This document shows positions 29,911-36,314 of a stretch of 36,314 bases of DNA, piece by piece (positions within the stretch are counted from its first letter, which is position 1; every line of letters starts with the position of its first letter). The position numbers and the translations under genes were made by a program. A model generated the notes under the pieces. It was not told the DNA's origin and ran no database searches. It saw nothing but the letters and a program-made list of their open reading frames with translations. Origin of the DNA: PALSA-612 sp046729255 (GTDB lineage: Bacteria; Actinomycetota; Thermoleophilia; Gaiellales; Gaiellaceae); NCBI GenBank assembly GCA_046729255.1, contig JBKPGF010000033.1:1-36314 (forward strand). The letters are read 5' to 3'.

Positions 29911-30572
29911 TGGCGCGCTGGACGGGAGTGCTCGCAGCGGTTGCGCTCACGCTCGCGCTCGCGGCCTGCGGCGGTGCCACTTCGCTGGAGGGCGTGGCCT
30001 CCGCGGCGGCGCAGGTCGAGAAGGCGAAGACGTTCCGGTTCGCGTTCAGCTGGGACGAGCCGAAGTACGGCGCTGGGGAGGGTGTAGTCGACCTCGCGAA
30101 CGAGCGCATCTCCCTGCGTATCGGCGACAAGGTCAGCGGGACTCTCGCAATGATGTTCGTGGGTGGCGCGATCTACATGAAGAATCCGGAGTTCGCCTCC
30201 ATCACCGACAAGCCCTGGGTGAAGCTCGAGGGTCCAACGGGTACCCCGTTGCCCGACCCCGGACAGGCTCTCGACATGCTGAGATCAGTGGTGGAATTCG
30301 AGCAGGCAGGGCGGGCTGATGTCCGTGGTGTGGCAACGACGCACTACCGCGGAGACATCGGCGACGACAAAAGCGGCATCACGCCCGCTGGGTCGGTCGT
30401 CGACGCGTGGATCGACGAACAGGGTTATCCGAGGAAGATGAGCTTCATTGATGGTGAAGCCACGGCCATCATCGAGTTCTACGACTTCGGGGCCGACGTG
30501 AACATCAAGGCTCCGTCACCCGACGATACGGCGACGATGGCCGACCTCGGCGAGGGGGAGGACTCGAAGTGA
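29910..30572 (+). CDS. LppX/LprG-like lipoprotein inserted between sdhA and sdhB
   Basis: 220 residues with a lipoprotein signal: MARWTGVLAAVALTLALAAC, lipidated Cys20. The mature part begins with the helix ATSLEGVASAAAQVEKAKTF and continues with antiparallel strands (FRFAFSWDEP, ISLRIGDKVSGTLAMMFV, AIYMKNPEF, DAWIDEQGYPRKMSF). This resembles the LolA-like fold of mycobacterial LppX/LprG lipoproteins that carry lipids. Identification is by fold pattern, moderate certainty. It overlaps sdhA by 1 bp and sdhB by 4 bp (GTGA), so it is a real member of the sdh transcript. The start at 29910 puts the lipobox in place. Confidence 0.8.
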   Translation: MARWTGVLAAVALTLALAACGGATSLEGVASAAAQVEKAKTFRFAFSWDEPKYGAGEGVVDLANERISLRIGDKVSGTLAMMFVGGAIYMKNPEFASITDKPWVKLEGPTGTPLPDPGQALDMLRSVVEFEQAGRADVRGVATTHYRGDIGDDKSGITPAGSVVDAWIDEQGYPRKMSFIDGEATAIIEFYDFGADVNIKAPSPDDTATMADLGEGEDSK

Positions 30573-31612
30573 AGGTCGCGCTGAAGATCTGGCGTTTCGA
30601 TCCGGCCACGGGCCAGAAGGTGCTGCGCGACTACGAGGTCGACGCGCCCGACTGGGCGACGCTGCTCGACGTGCTCGACATCGTCAAGGACCAGGTCGAC
30701 GGGTCGCTCGCCTACCGCAAGAGCTGCCGGATGATGATCTGCGGTTCCTGCGGCATGCGGATGGACGGCGCCGCCGTCCTCGCTTGCAAGACGCGGATGT
30801 ACGAGATCGCCGAGGCCGGGCACGTGCCGGTCATCTCGGCCATGGGGAACCTGCCGGTGATCAAGGACCTCGTCGTCGACATGGGGCCGTTCTGGGCAAA
30901 GATGCACGCGATGCTGCCGTATCTCCAGCCGGGGTTCGCAGACCCCGGCGAAGGGGAGTACCGCGTCACGCCGGCCGACGTCGAGCCGATTCACAAGGAG
31001 GCGCTCTGTATCAACTGCGGCTGTTGCGTCTCCGAATGCAACTCGATGGAGGCCAACCCCGAGTTTCTCGGCCCGGCCGCGCTCGCCAAGGGAATGCGCT
31101 TCGTCGGCGACTCGCGCGACGGCCAGACGGTCGAGCGGCTTGAGCTGTACTCCGAGCCGAACGGCGTTTGGGACTGCACGCGCTGCTACTTCTGCCAGCA
31201 GCGCTGCCCCAAAGGCGTCGATCCGCGCGACGCGATCGCGAAGCTCGGCGCAGAGGCGGTCAAGCACGGCATCGACCGCGATCCCGCCGCGAAGCACGCG
31301 AAGTGGTTCGTGCATTCGGCCAAGACCACCGGCTGGCTACGCGAAGAAGAGCTCGTACCGAAGACGCAGGGCTATCTCAAGTCGCTCAAGGAGATCAAGT
31401 TTGCGACGACCCTTGCTCGCCGCGGGAAGGTCCGTCCCGTGCCGGTGCCGCACGTGGCCGAGAACGTCGACCAGGCGCGCGCGCTCTACGACCTCGTGAA
31501 GCAGCAGGGTCGCGACGGCGCCGCCGGCATCGTCCAGGGCGAGAAGGCGCTCGAGCGAATCGAGTTCGTGGAGGAGCAAGAGCGGCGCAAGCAGGAGGGC
31601 CACGAGTCGTGA
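30569..31612 (+). CDS. sdhB: Succinate dehydrogenase/fumarate reductase iron-sulfur subunit
   Basis: Passes electrons from FAD through three clusters. 347 residues, about 100 longer than classic SdhB. The 2Fe-2S ligands are Cys53, 58, 61 and 73 (CRMMICGSCGMRMDG...LAC). The second set is CINCGCCVSEC at 147-157, and the third CTRCYFCQQRCPKGVD with Cys203, 206, 209 and 213. The extra C-terminal helix-rich tail (QGYLKSLKEIKFAT onward) is like SdhB of the SdhE-containing complexes. GTG start overlapping the lipoprotein stop; it overlaps sdhE by 4 bp. Confidence 0.94.
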   Translation: MKVALKIWRFDPATGQKVLRDYEVDAPDWATLLDVLDIVKDQVDGSLAYRKSCRMMICGSCGMRMDGAAVLACKTRMYEIAEAGHVPVISAMGNLPVIKDLVVDMGPFWAKMHAMLPYLQPGFADPGEGEYRVTPADVEPIHKEALCINCGCCVSECNSMEANPEFLGPAALAKGMRFVGDSRDGQTVERLELYSEPNGVWDCTRCYFCQQRCPKGVDPRDAIAKLGAEAVKHGIDRDPAAKHAKWFVHSAKTTGWLREEELVPKTQGYLKSLKEIKFATTLARRGKVRPVPVPHVAENVDQARALYDLVKQQGRDGAAGIVQGEKALERIEFVEEQERRKQEGHES

Positions 31613-32490
31613 AGGTCGCGTACTACAAGGGCTGCCTCGCGTCGCTGTCGGCAAAGGAGCTCGACGTCTCGACGCAGGCGCTCGCGCCGAAGCTCGGCCT
31701 CGAGCTGCTGGAGCTGGAGGCTGTCACCTGCTGCGGCGCCGGCGACATCCACGAGGCGGAGCCGGACTTCTACCTCCACCTGAACGCGCGGATCCTCGGC
31801 AACGCAGAGGCGACGGGCACCGACACGCTGATGACGATCTGCAACGTCTGCACGCTCAACCTCCGGCAGGCGAATTGGACGCTGCGCAACGACGAAGGGT
31901 TACGCGCGCGGGTGAACGAGAACCTCAAGGCGGTCGGCTCGCCGACGTACAGCGGCGGTGTCGAGGTCAAGCACCTTCTGTGGCTGATCGCCGAGGGCGA
32001 CGGATACGAGAAGCTGAAGGGCGTCGCGCACAAGGGGCTGAAGGGGATGAAAGTTGCGCCGTTCTACGGCTGCCAGATTCTCCGCCCGTCAAAGCTGCTC
32101 GGCTTCGAGGATCCGGACAAGCCGTCCTCGCTCGAGCGGATCATCGAGGCCTGCGGGGGCCAGCCGATCGACTACCCGGCGAAGATCAAGTGCTGCGGCT
32201 TCCCCATCATCGCCGCGCGGGAGGACGTGGCGCTCGGTGAGCTCATCCAGCCGATCGAGCAGGCGATGGACGCCGGCGCCGACGCGATGGTGACGCCGTG
32301 CCCGCTATGCCACCTCTCGCTCGATGCCTGGCAGGGGAAGCTCGAGCAGGCGACCGGGCGTACGCTGGGCATGCCGATCCTCCACCTGTCGCAGCTCATC
32401 GGCGTCGCGGCCGGCTTCGAGGCCTCCCAGTTGAAGTTCAAGCGTCACGTCGTGCCGGTAACTAGGGCAATCGAGAAGCTCGAAGTCTGA
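31609..32490 (+). CDS. sdhE: CCG-domain protein, SdhE/heterodisulfide-reductase subunit B type
   Basis: 293 residues with two cysteine-rich CCG domains. The first has Cys9, Cys41-Cys42-Gly43 and Cys78-x2-Cys81 (ICNVC); the second Cys155, Cys195-Cys196-Gly197 and Cys231-x2-Cys234 (PCPLC). Such domains bind noncubane 4Fe-4S clusters in HdrB and in thiol:fumarate reductase TfrB. In SdhABE(F) complexes of archaea, cyanobacteria and epsilonproteobacteria the protein replaces the heme-binding membrane anchor. GTG start, AGGAGGG about 10 bp upstream inside sdhB. No SdhC/SdhD gene follows. Confidence 0.88.
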   Translation: MKVAYYKGCLASLSAKELDVSTQALAPKLGLELLELEAVTCCGAGDIHEAEPDFYLHLNARILGNAEATGTDTLMTICNVCTLNLRQANWTLRNDEGLRARVNENLKAVGSPTYSGGVEVKHLLWLIAEGDGYEKLKGVAHKGLKGMKVAPFYGCQILRPSKLLGFEDPDKPSSLERIIEACGGQPIDYPAKIKCCGFPIIAAREDVALGELIQPIEQAMDAGADAMVTPCPLCHLSLDAWQGKLEQATGRTLGMPILHLSQLIGVAAGFEASQLKFKRHVVPVTRAIEKLEV

Positions 32491-32522
32491 GCATCGTCGT
32501 CGCTATCGCCCTGGCTGCGGCG

Positions 32523-33311
32523 GTGCTGGCCGTCGCGGCTCTCCTCTGGGGCTGGTTCGAGGCCGGGTGGGTGCGGCTCCGGACGCTCGAGGTGGACGTG
32601 CCCGGGCTGCCGACGGAGCTAGACGGGGTGCGTATCGCCCACCTGTCCGACTTCCACCTCGGGCTGCCGTCGCGCGGTGGGCGTGCCGTCGCACGAGCCG
32701 TCGCGTGGACGCGGCAGCGGGACCCCGACCTCGTGTGCATCACCGGCGATCTCGTGTCGAGGCCTCGCGGCGAGGCCACGCTGCGCGCGCTGGTGAGAGA
32801 CCTCCCGCGTTGCTACGCGATCCTCGGCAACCACGATCTCGCCATCAGCCGCGATCCCTTCTCGAAGGCGGTCGAGCTCGATGCGCTGGAGCCGGCGGAG
32901 CTCCTGCTCGACGAAGGGCGAAGGGTGGAGGTGCGCGGGCAGGACGTGCGGATCGCGGGGCTCGATCCCCGCTCTCGGGGGTGTGAGCCCCTGGTGTACG
33001 AGGACGCGGCGCTGACGATTCTCCTCTCGCACTTCCCCAACGTCCTCGACCGGCGGGCTGCCAAGGGCTTCGATCTCGTGCTCGCGGGGCACATGCACGA
33101 CGGCCAGATCTGCGTTCCGTACCCGGGCGGCAAGCTCAGGCTCGCTCATCCCTCCGCTCGCTACACGCACGGCCTGTACCGCCGGAACGGGACGGTGATG
33201 CACGTCTCGCCCGGCCTTGGGACGACCTTCGTCCCTTTCCGCTTCTTCGCCCGGCCCGAGGCGACCGAGCTCGTGCTGAGGGCGGCGCCCGCCCACTCCA
33301 GACATGTCTAG
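32523..33311 (+). CDS. Membrane-anchored calcineurin-like metallophosphoesterase
   Basis: 262 residues from GTG. The two-metal phosphoesterase motifs are all present: HLSDFHLG, CITGDLVS, ILGNHDLAI, LLSHFPN and LAGHMHDGQ. Closest in pattern to YaeI/YkuE, which hydrolyse lipid-linked or small phosphoesters at the membrane. The N-terminal hydrophobic stretch (LAVAALLWGWF) is too short for a membrane helix. In-frame codons before it (IVVAIALAAAV) would complete one, and CTG at 32487, overlapping the sdhE stop as CTGA, is the likely true start. Confidence 0.9.
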   Translation: MLAVAALLWGWFEAGWVRLRTLEVDVPGLPTELDGVRIAHLSDFHLGLPSRGGRAVARAVAWTRQRDPDLVCITGDLVSRPRGEATLRALVRDLPRCYAILGNHDLAISRDPFSKAVELDALEPAELLLDEGRRVEVRGQDVRIAGLDPRSRGCEPLVYEDAALTILLSHFPNVLDRRAAKGFDLVLAGHMHDGQICVPYPGGKLRLAHPSARYTHGLYRRNGTVMHVSPGLGTTFVPFRFFARPEATELVLRAAPAHSRHV

Positions 33312-33334
33312 GGGACTGTCCCAGGGACTGTCCC
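33312..33334. repeat. Tandem GGGACTGTCCC palindromes
   Basis: Two identical 11-bp palindromes (33312-33322 and 33324-33334) separated by one A, beginning just after the phosphoesterase stop. They cover the expected -35 region of the Gls24-type gene, so they could be an operator, or a terminator of the upstream gene. The core is shared with the elements at 17314 and 22982. Confidence 0.6.
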
Positions 33335-33338
33335 TTCG

Positions 33339-33344
33339 TACAAT
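33339..33344 (+). promoter_or_regulatory. Probable leaderless -10 box of the Gls24-type gene
   Basis: TACAAT, close to consensus, 7 bp before the GTG at 33352. Confidence 0.55.
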
Positions 33345-33351
33345 TTGAGAC

Positions 33352-33645
33352 GTGACGGCTCCGGCCAAGATCTCGGCGGACGTGCTCGCTCGATACGCGG
33401 CCGACGCAGCGCGAGACGTCGCGGGAGTTCGCAGGCTCGTGCCCGACCGGCTTCGCCGTCACGGCGGCGTTCGCGTCAAGGACGAGGGCGAAGTCGCGAT
33501 CGAAGTGCACCTCGGCATCGACGCCGGCGTGTCGATTCCGGCGCTCGGCCGTGACCTTCAGCGGCGCATCGCCGACTACCTCGAGCGCATGACGGGCATG
33601 GCGCCCGCCGCCGTGGACATCGTCGTCCACGAAATCAGGAGGTAG
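33352..33645 (+). CDS. Asp23/Gls24 family protein
   Basis: 97 residues with the family pattern: ISADVLARYAADAARDVAGVRRLV at the start, then EGEVAIEVHLGIDAG, SIPALGRDLQRRIADYLERMTG and VDIVVHEI. Gls24/Asp23 proteins are small, often membrane-tethered scaffolds linked to cell-envelope stress; YloU of Bacillus is a short relative. GTG start with a good -10 box 7 bp before it. The end overlaps the Shine-Dalgarno site of the next gene, so the two are co-expressed. Confidence 0.85.
   Translation: MTAPAKISADVLARYAADAARDVAGVRRLVPDRLRRHGGVRVKDEGEVAIEVHLGIDAGVSIPALGRDLQRRIADYLERMTGMAPAAVDIVVHEIRR
33637..33643 (+). promoter_or_regulatory. Shine-Dalgarno site that fixes a TTG start
   Basis: AGGAGGT, a perfect anti-16S match, 8 bp before TTG at 33652 and overlapping the Gls24-type stop codon. 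Confidence 0.75.
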
Positions 33646-33651
33646 GGCCCG

Positions 33652-34275
33652 TTGCCGCCCCAGGTGTCGGGCCTAACGGGCGCGACGCTGCAGAAGGCGC
33701 CTTCTGTCTGCCACGAGTGCGTGTGGTGGCAGTCGCGGGCGGGACAGCAGGCGGAGAAAGGGCCCTGGCGCGAACGGGCGGAGTCGGAGTGGGGGGCATG
33801 GGGGACGCTCTACATCGACGGCGACGGGCACCTGCTCGGCTCGATGCAGTACGGCCCTGCGTCGCTCTTTCCGCGAGCGGCCGAGCTCCCCGCCGGGCCG
33901 CCCTCGCCCGACGCCGTGCTCGTCACCTGCGCCTACCTCGCGGATCCCTCGACGCCCTGGGTGATGCAATCGCTGTTCCTCGCCGCCATCGGCGACGCGA
34001 GAGACCGCGGCGCGGCCGCGCTGGAGACGTTCGCGTACTCGTATCGGGATGGAGCGTCGGCGCGGGAGCGCTTCCTCGTGCACCGCACGGTCTTCCCGCG
34101 CGACTTCCTGGCCGACCTCGGCTTCTACACGCTGCGCGCCGCCGGGCGAGTGGAGCTCGCCCGCCTCGACTTCGGAGGCCTCCAGCCCGTCTTCGCCGGC
34201 TCTCGACAGTCTGTACTAGCTCGCCTCAAAGAGGTCTTCGCGCCGGCGAAGCCGATCCCAGCGCCTCGTCCGTAA
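33652..34275 (+). CDS. GNAT-like acetyltransferase-fold protein with N-terminal CxxC
   Basis: 207 residues from TTG, fixed by a perfect Shine-Dalgarno site. It begins with a SVCHECVWWQ motif (Cys20, Cys23), then WGTLYIDGDGHLLGSMQYGP and VLVTCAYLADPSTPWVMQSLFLAAIGDARDRGAAALETFAY. HRTVFPRDFLADLGFYTLRA and VELARLDFGGL follow. The strand-helix order and the FLADLGFYTLR segment look like the second half of a GNAT domain. The acetyl-CoA loop is not canonical. I recall similar actinobacterial proteins annotated as GNAT family; function unknown. Confidence 0.7.
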   Translation: MPPQVSGLTGATLQKAPSVCHECVWWQSRAGQQAEKGPWRERAESEWGAWGTLYIDGDGHLLGSMQYGPASLFPRAAELPAGPPSPDAVLVTCAYLADPSTPWVMQSLFLAAIGDARDRGAAALETFAYSYRDGASARERFLVHRTVFPRDFLADLGFYTLRAAGRVELARLDFGGLQPVFAGSRQSVLARLKEVFAPAKPIPAPRP

Positions 34276-34311
34276 CGGACAGCTTGCGGAAGATCGTCGT
34301 TGCCGTGCACC

Positions 34312-34458
34312 ATGGCAGAGGTGCGATGGCGCGGTTCAGAACCGGAGATCACGCGACAAGATGTCAACTCGATCATGAGCTTCCTGATGAGGATCGATGA
34401 GAAGGTGGATGACGTTCGGACGTACTTGATCGGAGAAGACGATGGGGAAGAGGATTAA
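34312..34458 (+). CDS. Small charged protein (48 aa), first of an overlapping pair
   Basis: ATG at 34312, TAA at 34456-34458. It begins MAEVRWRGSEPEITRQDVNS. A single amphipathic helix (VNSIMSFLMRIDEKVDDVRTYL) and an acidic end (GEDDGEED) make up most of the protein. The helix has heptad-like hydrophobic spacing, so coiled-coil pairing is possible. The pattern resembles small actinobacterial proteins of unknown function that I recall. Its last 17 bp overlap the next small gene. Confidence 0.65.
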   Translation: MAEVRWRGSEPEITRQDVNSIMSFLMRIDEKVDDVRTYLIGEDDGEED

Positions 34459-34615
34459 GAGGGATCCTGAGCGCGAAGCTCGCTGGGCCGAGGTCGGGCG
34501 GCGGATGCAGGAGCGCATCGATCACAACGAACGCCTCATCCACGAGGCCCGGGAGCTCGAGGAGCGCCGCCGGCGTCGCCGGCACCGGCTGACGTTCGGC
34601 TTGTTTCCGCGCTAA
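34442..34615 (+). CDS. Small basic protein (57 aa), second of an overlapping pair
   Basis: ATG at 34442 with GGAGAAG at 34432-34438 just before it. It begins MGKRIKRDPEREARWAEVGR. One long Arg/Glu-rich helix follows (RMQERIDHNERLIHEARELE), then a run of Arg and the end RLTFGLFPR. Strongly basic, whereas its partner is acidic, so the two could bind each other, or this one nucleic acid. The TAA shares bases with the asd stop on the other strand. Function unknown. Confidence 0.6.
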   Translation: MGKRIKRDPEREARWAEVGRRMQERIDHNERLIHEARELEERRRRRRHRLTFGLFPR

Positions 34616-35538
34616 GCGGCCAGCGACGCCTTCGCGAGCAGGAGCTCCGCGATCTGCACCGCATTCAGCGCGGCGCCCTTGCGGAGATTGTCCGCGACGA
34701 GGAAGAGCGAGAGCCCGTCGCCGGCCCGGTCGGGACGGATGCGTCCGACGAGCACGTCGTTCGTTCCGGCCGCCTTGCCGGGCGTCGGAAACTCCTCGAG
34801 ACGGACGCCCGGCGCGGTGCTCAGGAGCTCCCGCGCGCGCTCTGCCGAGAGCGGCCGCTCCGTCTCCACCCAGACCGCCTCCGAATGGCCGACGAGCACG
34901 GGCACGCGGACACAGGTCGCGCTGATCGACAGCTCCGGGAGCTCCATGATCTTCCGAGTCTCCTCGCGGACCTTCGTCTCCTCGTCGAACTCCTCGCCGT
35001 CGAAATCCCAGTCCATGGCGAGGTCCTGGTCGCCCGACGGCGTCGCGCGCAGCTGCGCCATGCGTTGCCGGCCGGCGCCCGAGACCGACTGGTAAGTCGC
35101 CACCCGCACGCGCGCGAGCCCGGCCTCCTCGTGCAACGGCTTGAGGACGACCGTCAGCGGGATCGTGGAGCAGTTCGGCACGGCAACGATGCCGTGGTGC
35201 TCGAGCGCTCGCTCGCCGTTCACCTCGGGCACCACGAGCGGGACGTCCGGTTCCATCCGCCAGGCCGAGGACTTGTCGAGCACGACCGCCCCGCCGCGGA
35301 CGGCGTGCGGGGCCAGCTCGCGGCTGGCAGTAGCGCCGATTGCAAAGAAGAACACGTCCACACCGGCGCCGGCGAGCGCGTCGGGCGTCGCTTCCTCCAC
35401 CGGGCGGCCGTCAATCTCCGTCCCCGCACTACGCGCCGAGGCGAAGAGGCGCGGCTCGCCGAGTCCTCGCTCCTCGAGGATCCCGAGCAGGACTCCGCCG
35501 ACGGCGCCCGTTGCCCCGACCACGCCGACGCTAGACAT
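34612..35538 (-). CDS. asd: Aspartate-semialdehyde dehydrogenase
   Basis: Reduces aspartyl phosphate to the semialdehyde with NADPH, the second step toward Lys, Thr and Met. 308 residues, slightly short. NADP-binding VGVVGATGAVGGVLL, DKSSAWRMEPDVPLVVPEVN, the nucleophile Cys123 in VPNCSTIPL, and the catalytic-His region RVPVLVGHSEAVWVE. The ATG at 35538 lies inside the last codons of lysC (8-bp overlap), so the two are coupled; a longer frame to 35709 reads lysC out of frame. Confidence 0.94.
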   Translation of the reverse strand: MSSVGVVGATGAVGGVLLGILEERGLGEPRLFASARSAGTEIDGRPVEEATPDALAGAGVDVFFFAIGATASRELAPHAVRGGAVVLDKSSAWRMEPDVPLVVPEVNGERALEHHGIVAVPNCSTIPLTVVLKPLHEEAGLARVRVATYQSVSGAGRQRMAQLRATPSGDQDLAMDWDFDGEEFDEETKVREETRKIMELPELSISATCVRVPVLVGHSEAVWVETERPLSAERARELLSTAPGVRLEEFPTPGKAAGTNDVLVGRIRPDRAGDGLSLFLVADNLRKGAALNAVQIAELLLAKASLAA

Positions 35539-36314
35539 GCTGGCGCTCCGCGTCGTCCCGGTGCAGCTCGAAGGCGTGATGGAGCCCCCGCACCGCGCGC
35601 TCCACGTCCTCGCGCGGGATGTGGCAGGCGACCTTGATCGGCGACGTCGTGACGATCTGAGGCTCGATGCTCTCTTCGTCGAGCACCGCGAACATCTTCG
35701 CCGCCACACCCGGGTGGCTCTTCATGCCCGCGCCGATGAGACTGACCTTGCCGAGGTCGTCGCGTGACCGCCAGGTGACGCCGAGCCCGTCGAGGGCTCT
35801 CTCGACCGCGCCCGCGTCGTCGGTGGGCGCCGAGAAGACGATTTCGGCCTCTCCGGTCTGCATGATCGTGTCGACGTTCACGCTCCCCTCCGCCAGCGCA
35901 GCGAAGAGTCGCGACGCAGAGATGTTCTCCACCCAGTAGAGCGTCTCCTCGAGCGTGTGCGTGACGCCCGAGATCATCGCCTTCTCCAGCATTCGCTCGT
36001 CCTCCTCGATGACCCAGGTGCCTGCCGCCGGGCTGAAGCTCGATCGCACGTGCAGCATGACGCCGTGGTTGCGCGCGAACTCGACCGACCGCAGCTGCAG
36101 GACCTTAGCGCCCGAAGCCGCCATCTCGAGCATCTCCTCGTAGCTGACGGCGTGGAGCTTGCGGGCCTCCGACACGATGCGCGGGTCGGCAGTGAAGACG
36201 CCGTCGACGTCCGTGTAGATCTCGCAGACCTCGGCGCCGAGCGCGACGGCGAGCGCCACCGCCGTCGTGTCCGAGCCGCCGCGGCCGAGCGTCGTGATGT
36301 CGAAGTCGGTGGAG
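35531..36314 (-). CDS. lysC: Aspartokinase, C-terminal part (N-terminus beyond the window)
   Basis: Phosphorylates aspartate, the first step of the pathway continued by Asd. The visible 261 residues begin in the kinase domain with TLGRGGSDTTAVALAVALGAE, continue with EIYTDVDGVFTADPRIV and SYEEMLEMAASGAKVLQLRSVEFA, and end in two ACT regulatory domains (AMISGVTHTLEETLYWVEN and KVSLIGAGMKSHPGVAAKMFAVLDEE). The ACT pair suggests feedback by Lys and/or Thr. The frame is open through the window edge. Confidence 0.95.
   Translation of the reverse strand, partial: STDFDITTLGRGGSDTTAVALAVALGAEVCEIYTDVDGVFTADPRIVSEARKLHAVSYEEMLEMAASGAKVLQLRSVEFARNHGVMLHVRSSFSPAAGTWVIEEDERMLEKAMISGVTHTLEETLYWVENISASRLFAALAEGSVNVDTIMQTGEAEIVFSAPTDDAGAVERALDGLGVTWRSRDDLGKVSLIGAGMKSHPGVAAKMFAVLDEESIEPQIVTTSPIKVACHIPREDVERAVRGLHHAFELHRDDAERQHV

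Overview
The window is 36.3 kb of very GC-rich, densely packed bacterial chromosome, with about 38 protein genes and one tRNA. It looks like a deep-branching actinobacterium, most likely class Thermoleophilia (Gaiella-like). The signs are an acyl-CoA carboxylase epsilon subunit (an actinobacterial trait), frequent GTG starts, a SigH-type sigma factor, an LppX/LprG-like lipoprotein and a small Cys protein of an actinobacterial type. The taxon is inferred, since there is no rRNA here.

Layout. 1-3.5 kb: tail of an unknown gene, then cysS-rlmB-yacP-sigH, the order known from Bacillus. 3.5-5.7 kb: a secreted glycosidase-like protein and tRNA-Thr(UGU). 5.7-6.8 kb: a PLP trans-sulfuration-type enzyme on the minus strand. 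6.8-10.9 kb: propionyl/acyl-CoA carboxylase (beta, epsilon, and alpha carrying biotin) with pgsA embedded on the minus strand. 10.8-13 kb: a sucrase/ferredoxin-like protein converging on a JmjC oxygenase, whose start lies inside a tiny Asp/Thr-repeat peptide gene. 13-16.8 kb: sucC, a methyltransferase, sucD, an aminotransferase. 16.8-19.3 kb: two copies of a rod-like structured element around a Cys-rich small protein, a PDZ-Lon protease and an SDR. 19.3-23 kb: mdh and icd diverging from gltA, then a HEAT-like protein. 23-25.5 kb: a XerC-like recombinase, a DUF1461 membrane protein and XerD. 25.5-32.5 kb: a GNAT, pckA, a small membrane protein, sdhA, a lipoprotein, sdhB and sdhE. 32.5-36.3 kb: a phosphoesterase, a Gls24 protein, a GNAT-like protein, two tiny charged proteins, asd and the end of lysC.

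How it works together. Citrate synthase, isocitrate dehydrogenase, malate dehydrogenase, succinyl-CoA ligase, a succinate dehydrogenase and PEP carboxykinase lie within about 20 kb. The propionyl-CoA-type carboxylase could feed the same pool. Genes within operons often overlap by NTGA or TAGTG. At least ten genes heading transcription units have a TANNNT box 6-8 bp before the start codon, the arrangement expected for leaderless mRNAs.

Most worth a second look: the paired structured elements at 16834-16988 and 19139-19302 (conserved loops and fully compensated stems), the Asp/Thr-repeat peptide overlapping the JmjC gene, the GGGAC/GTCCC palindromes at three gene junctions, and two genes that appear to start at CTG.
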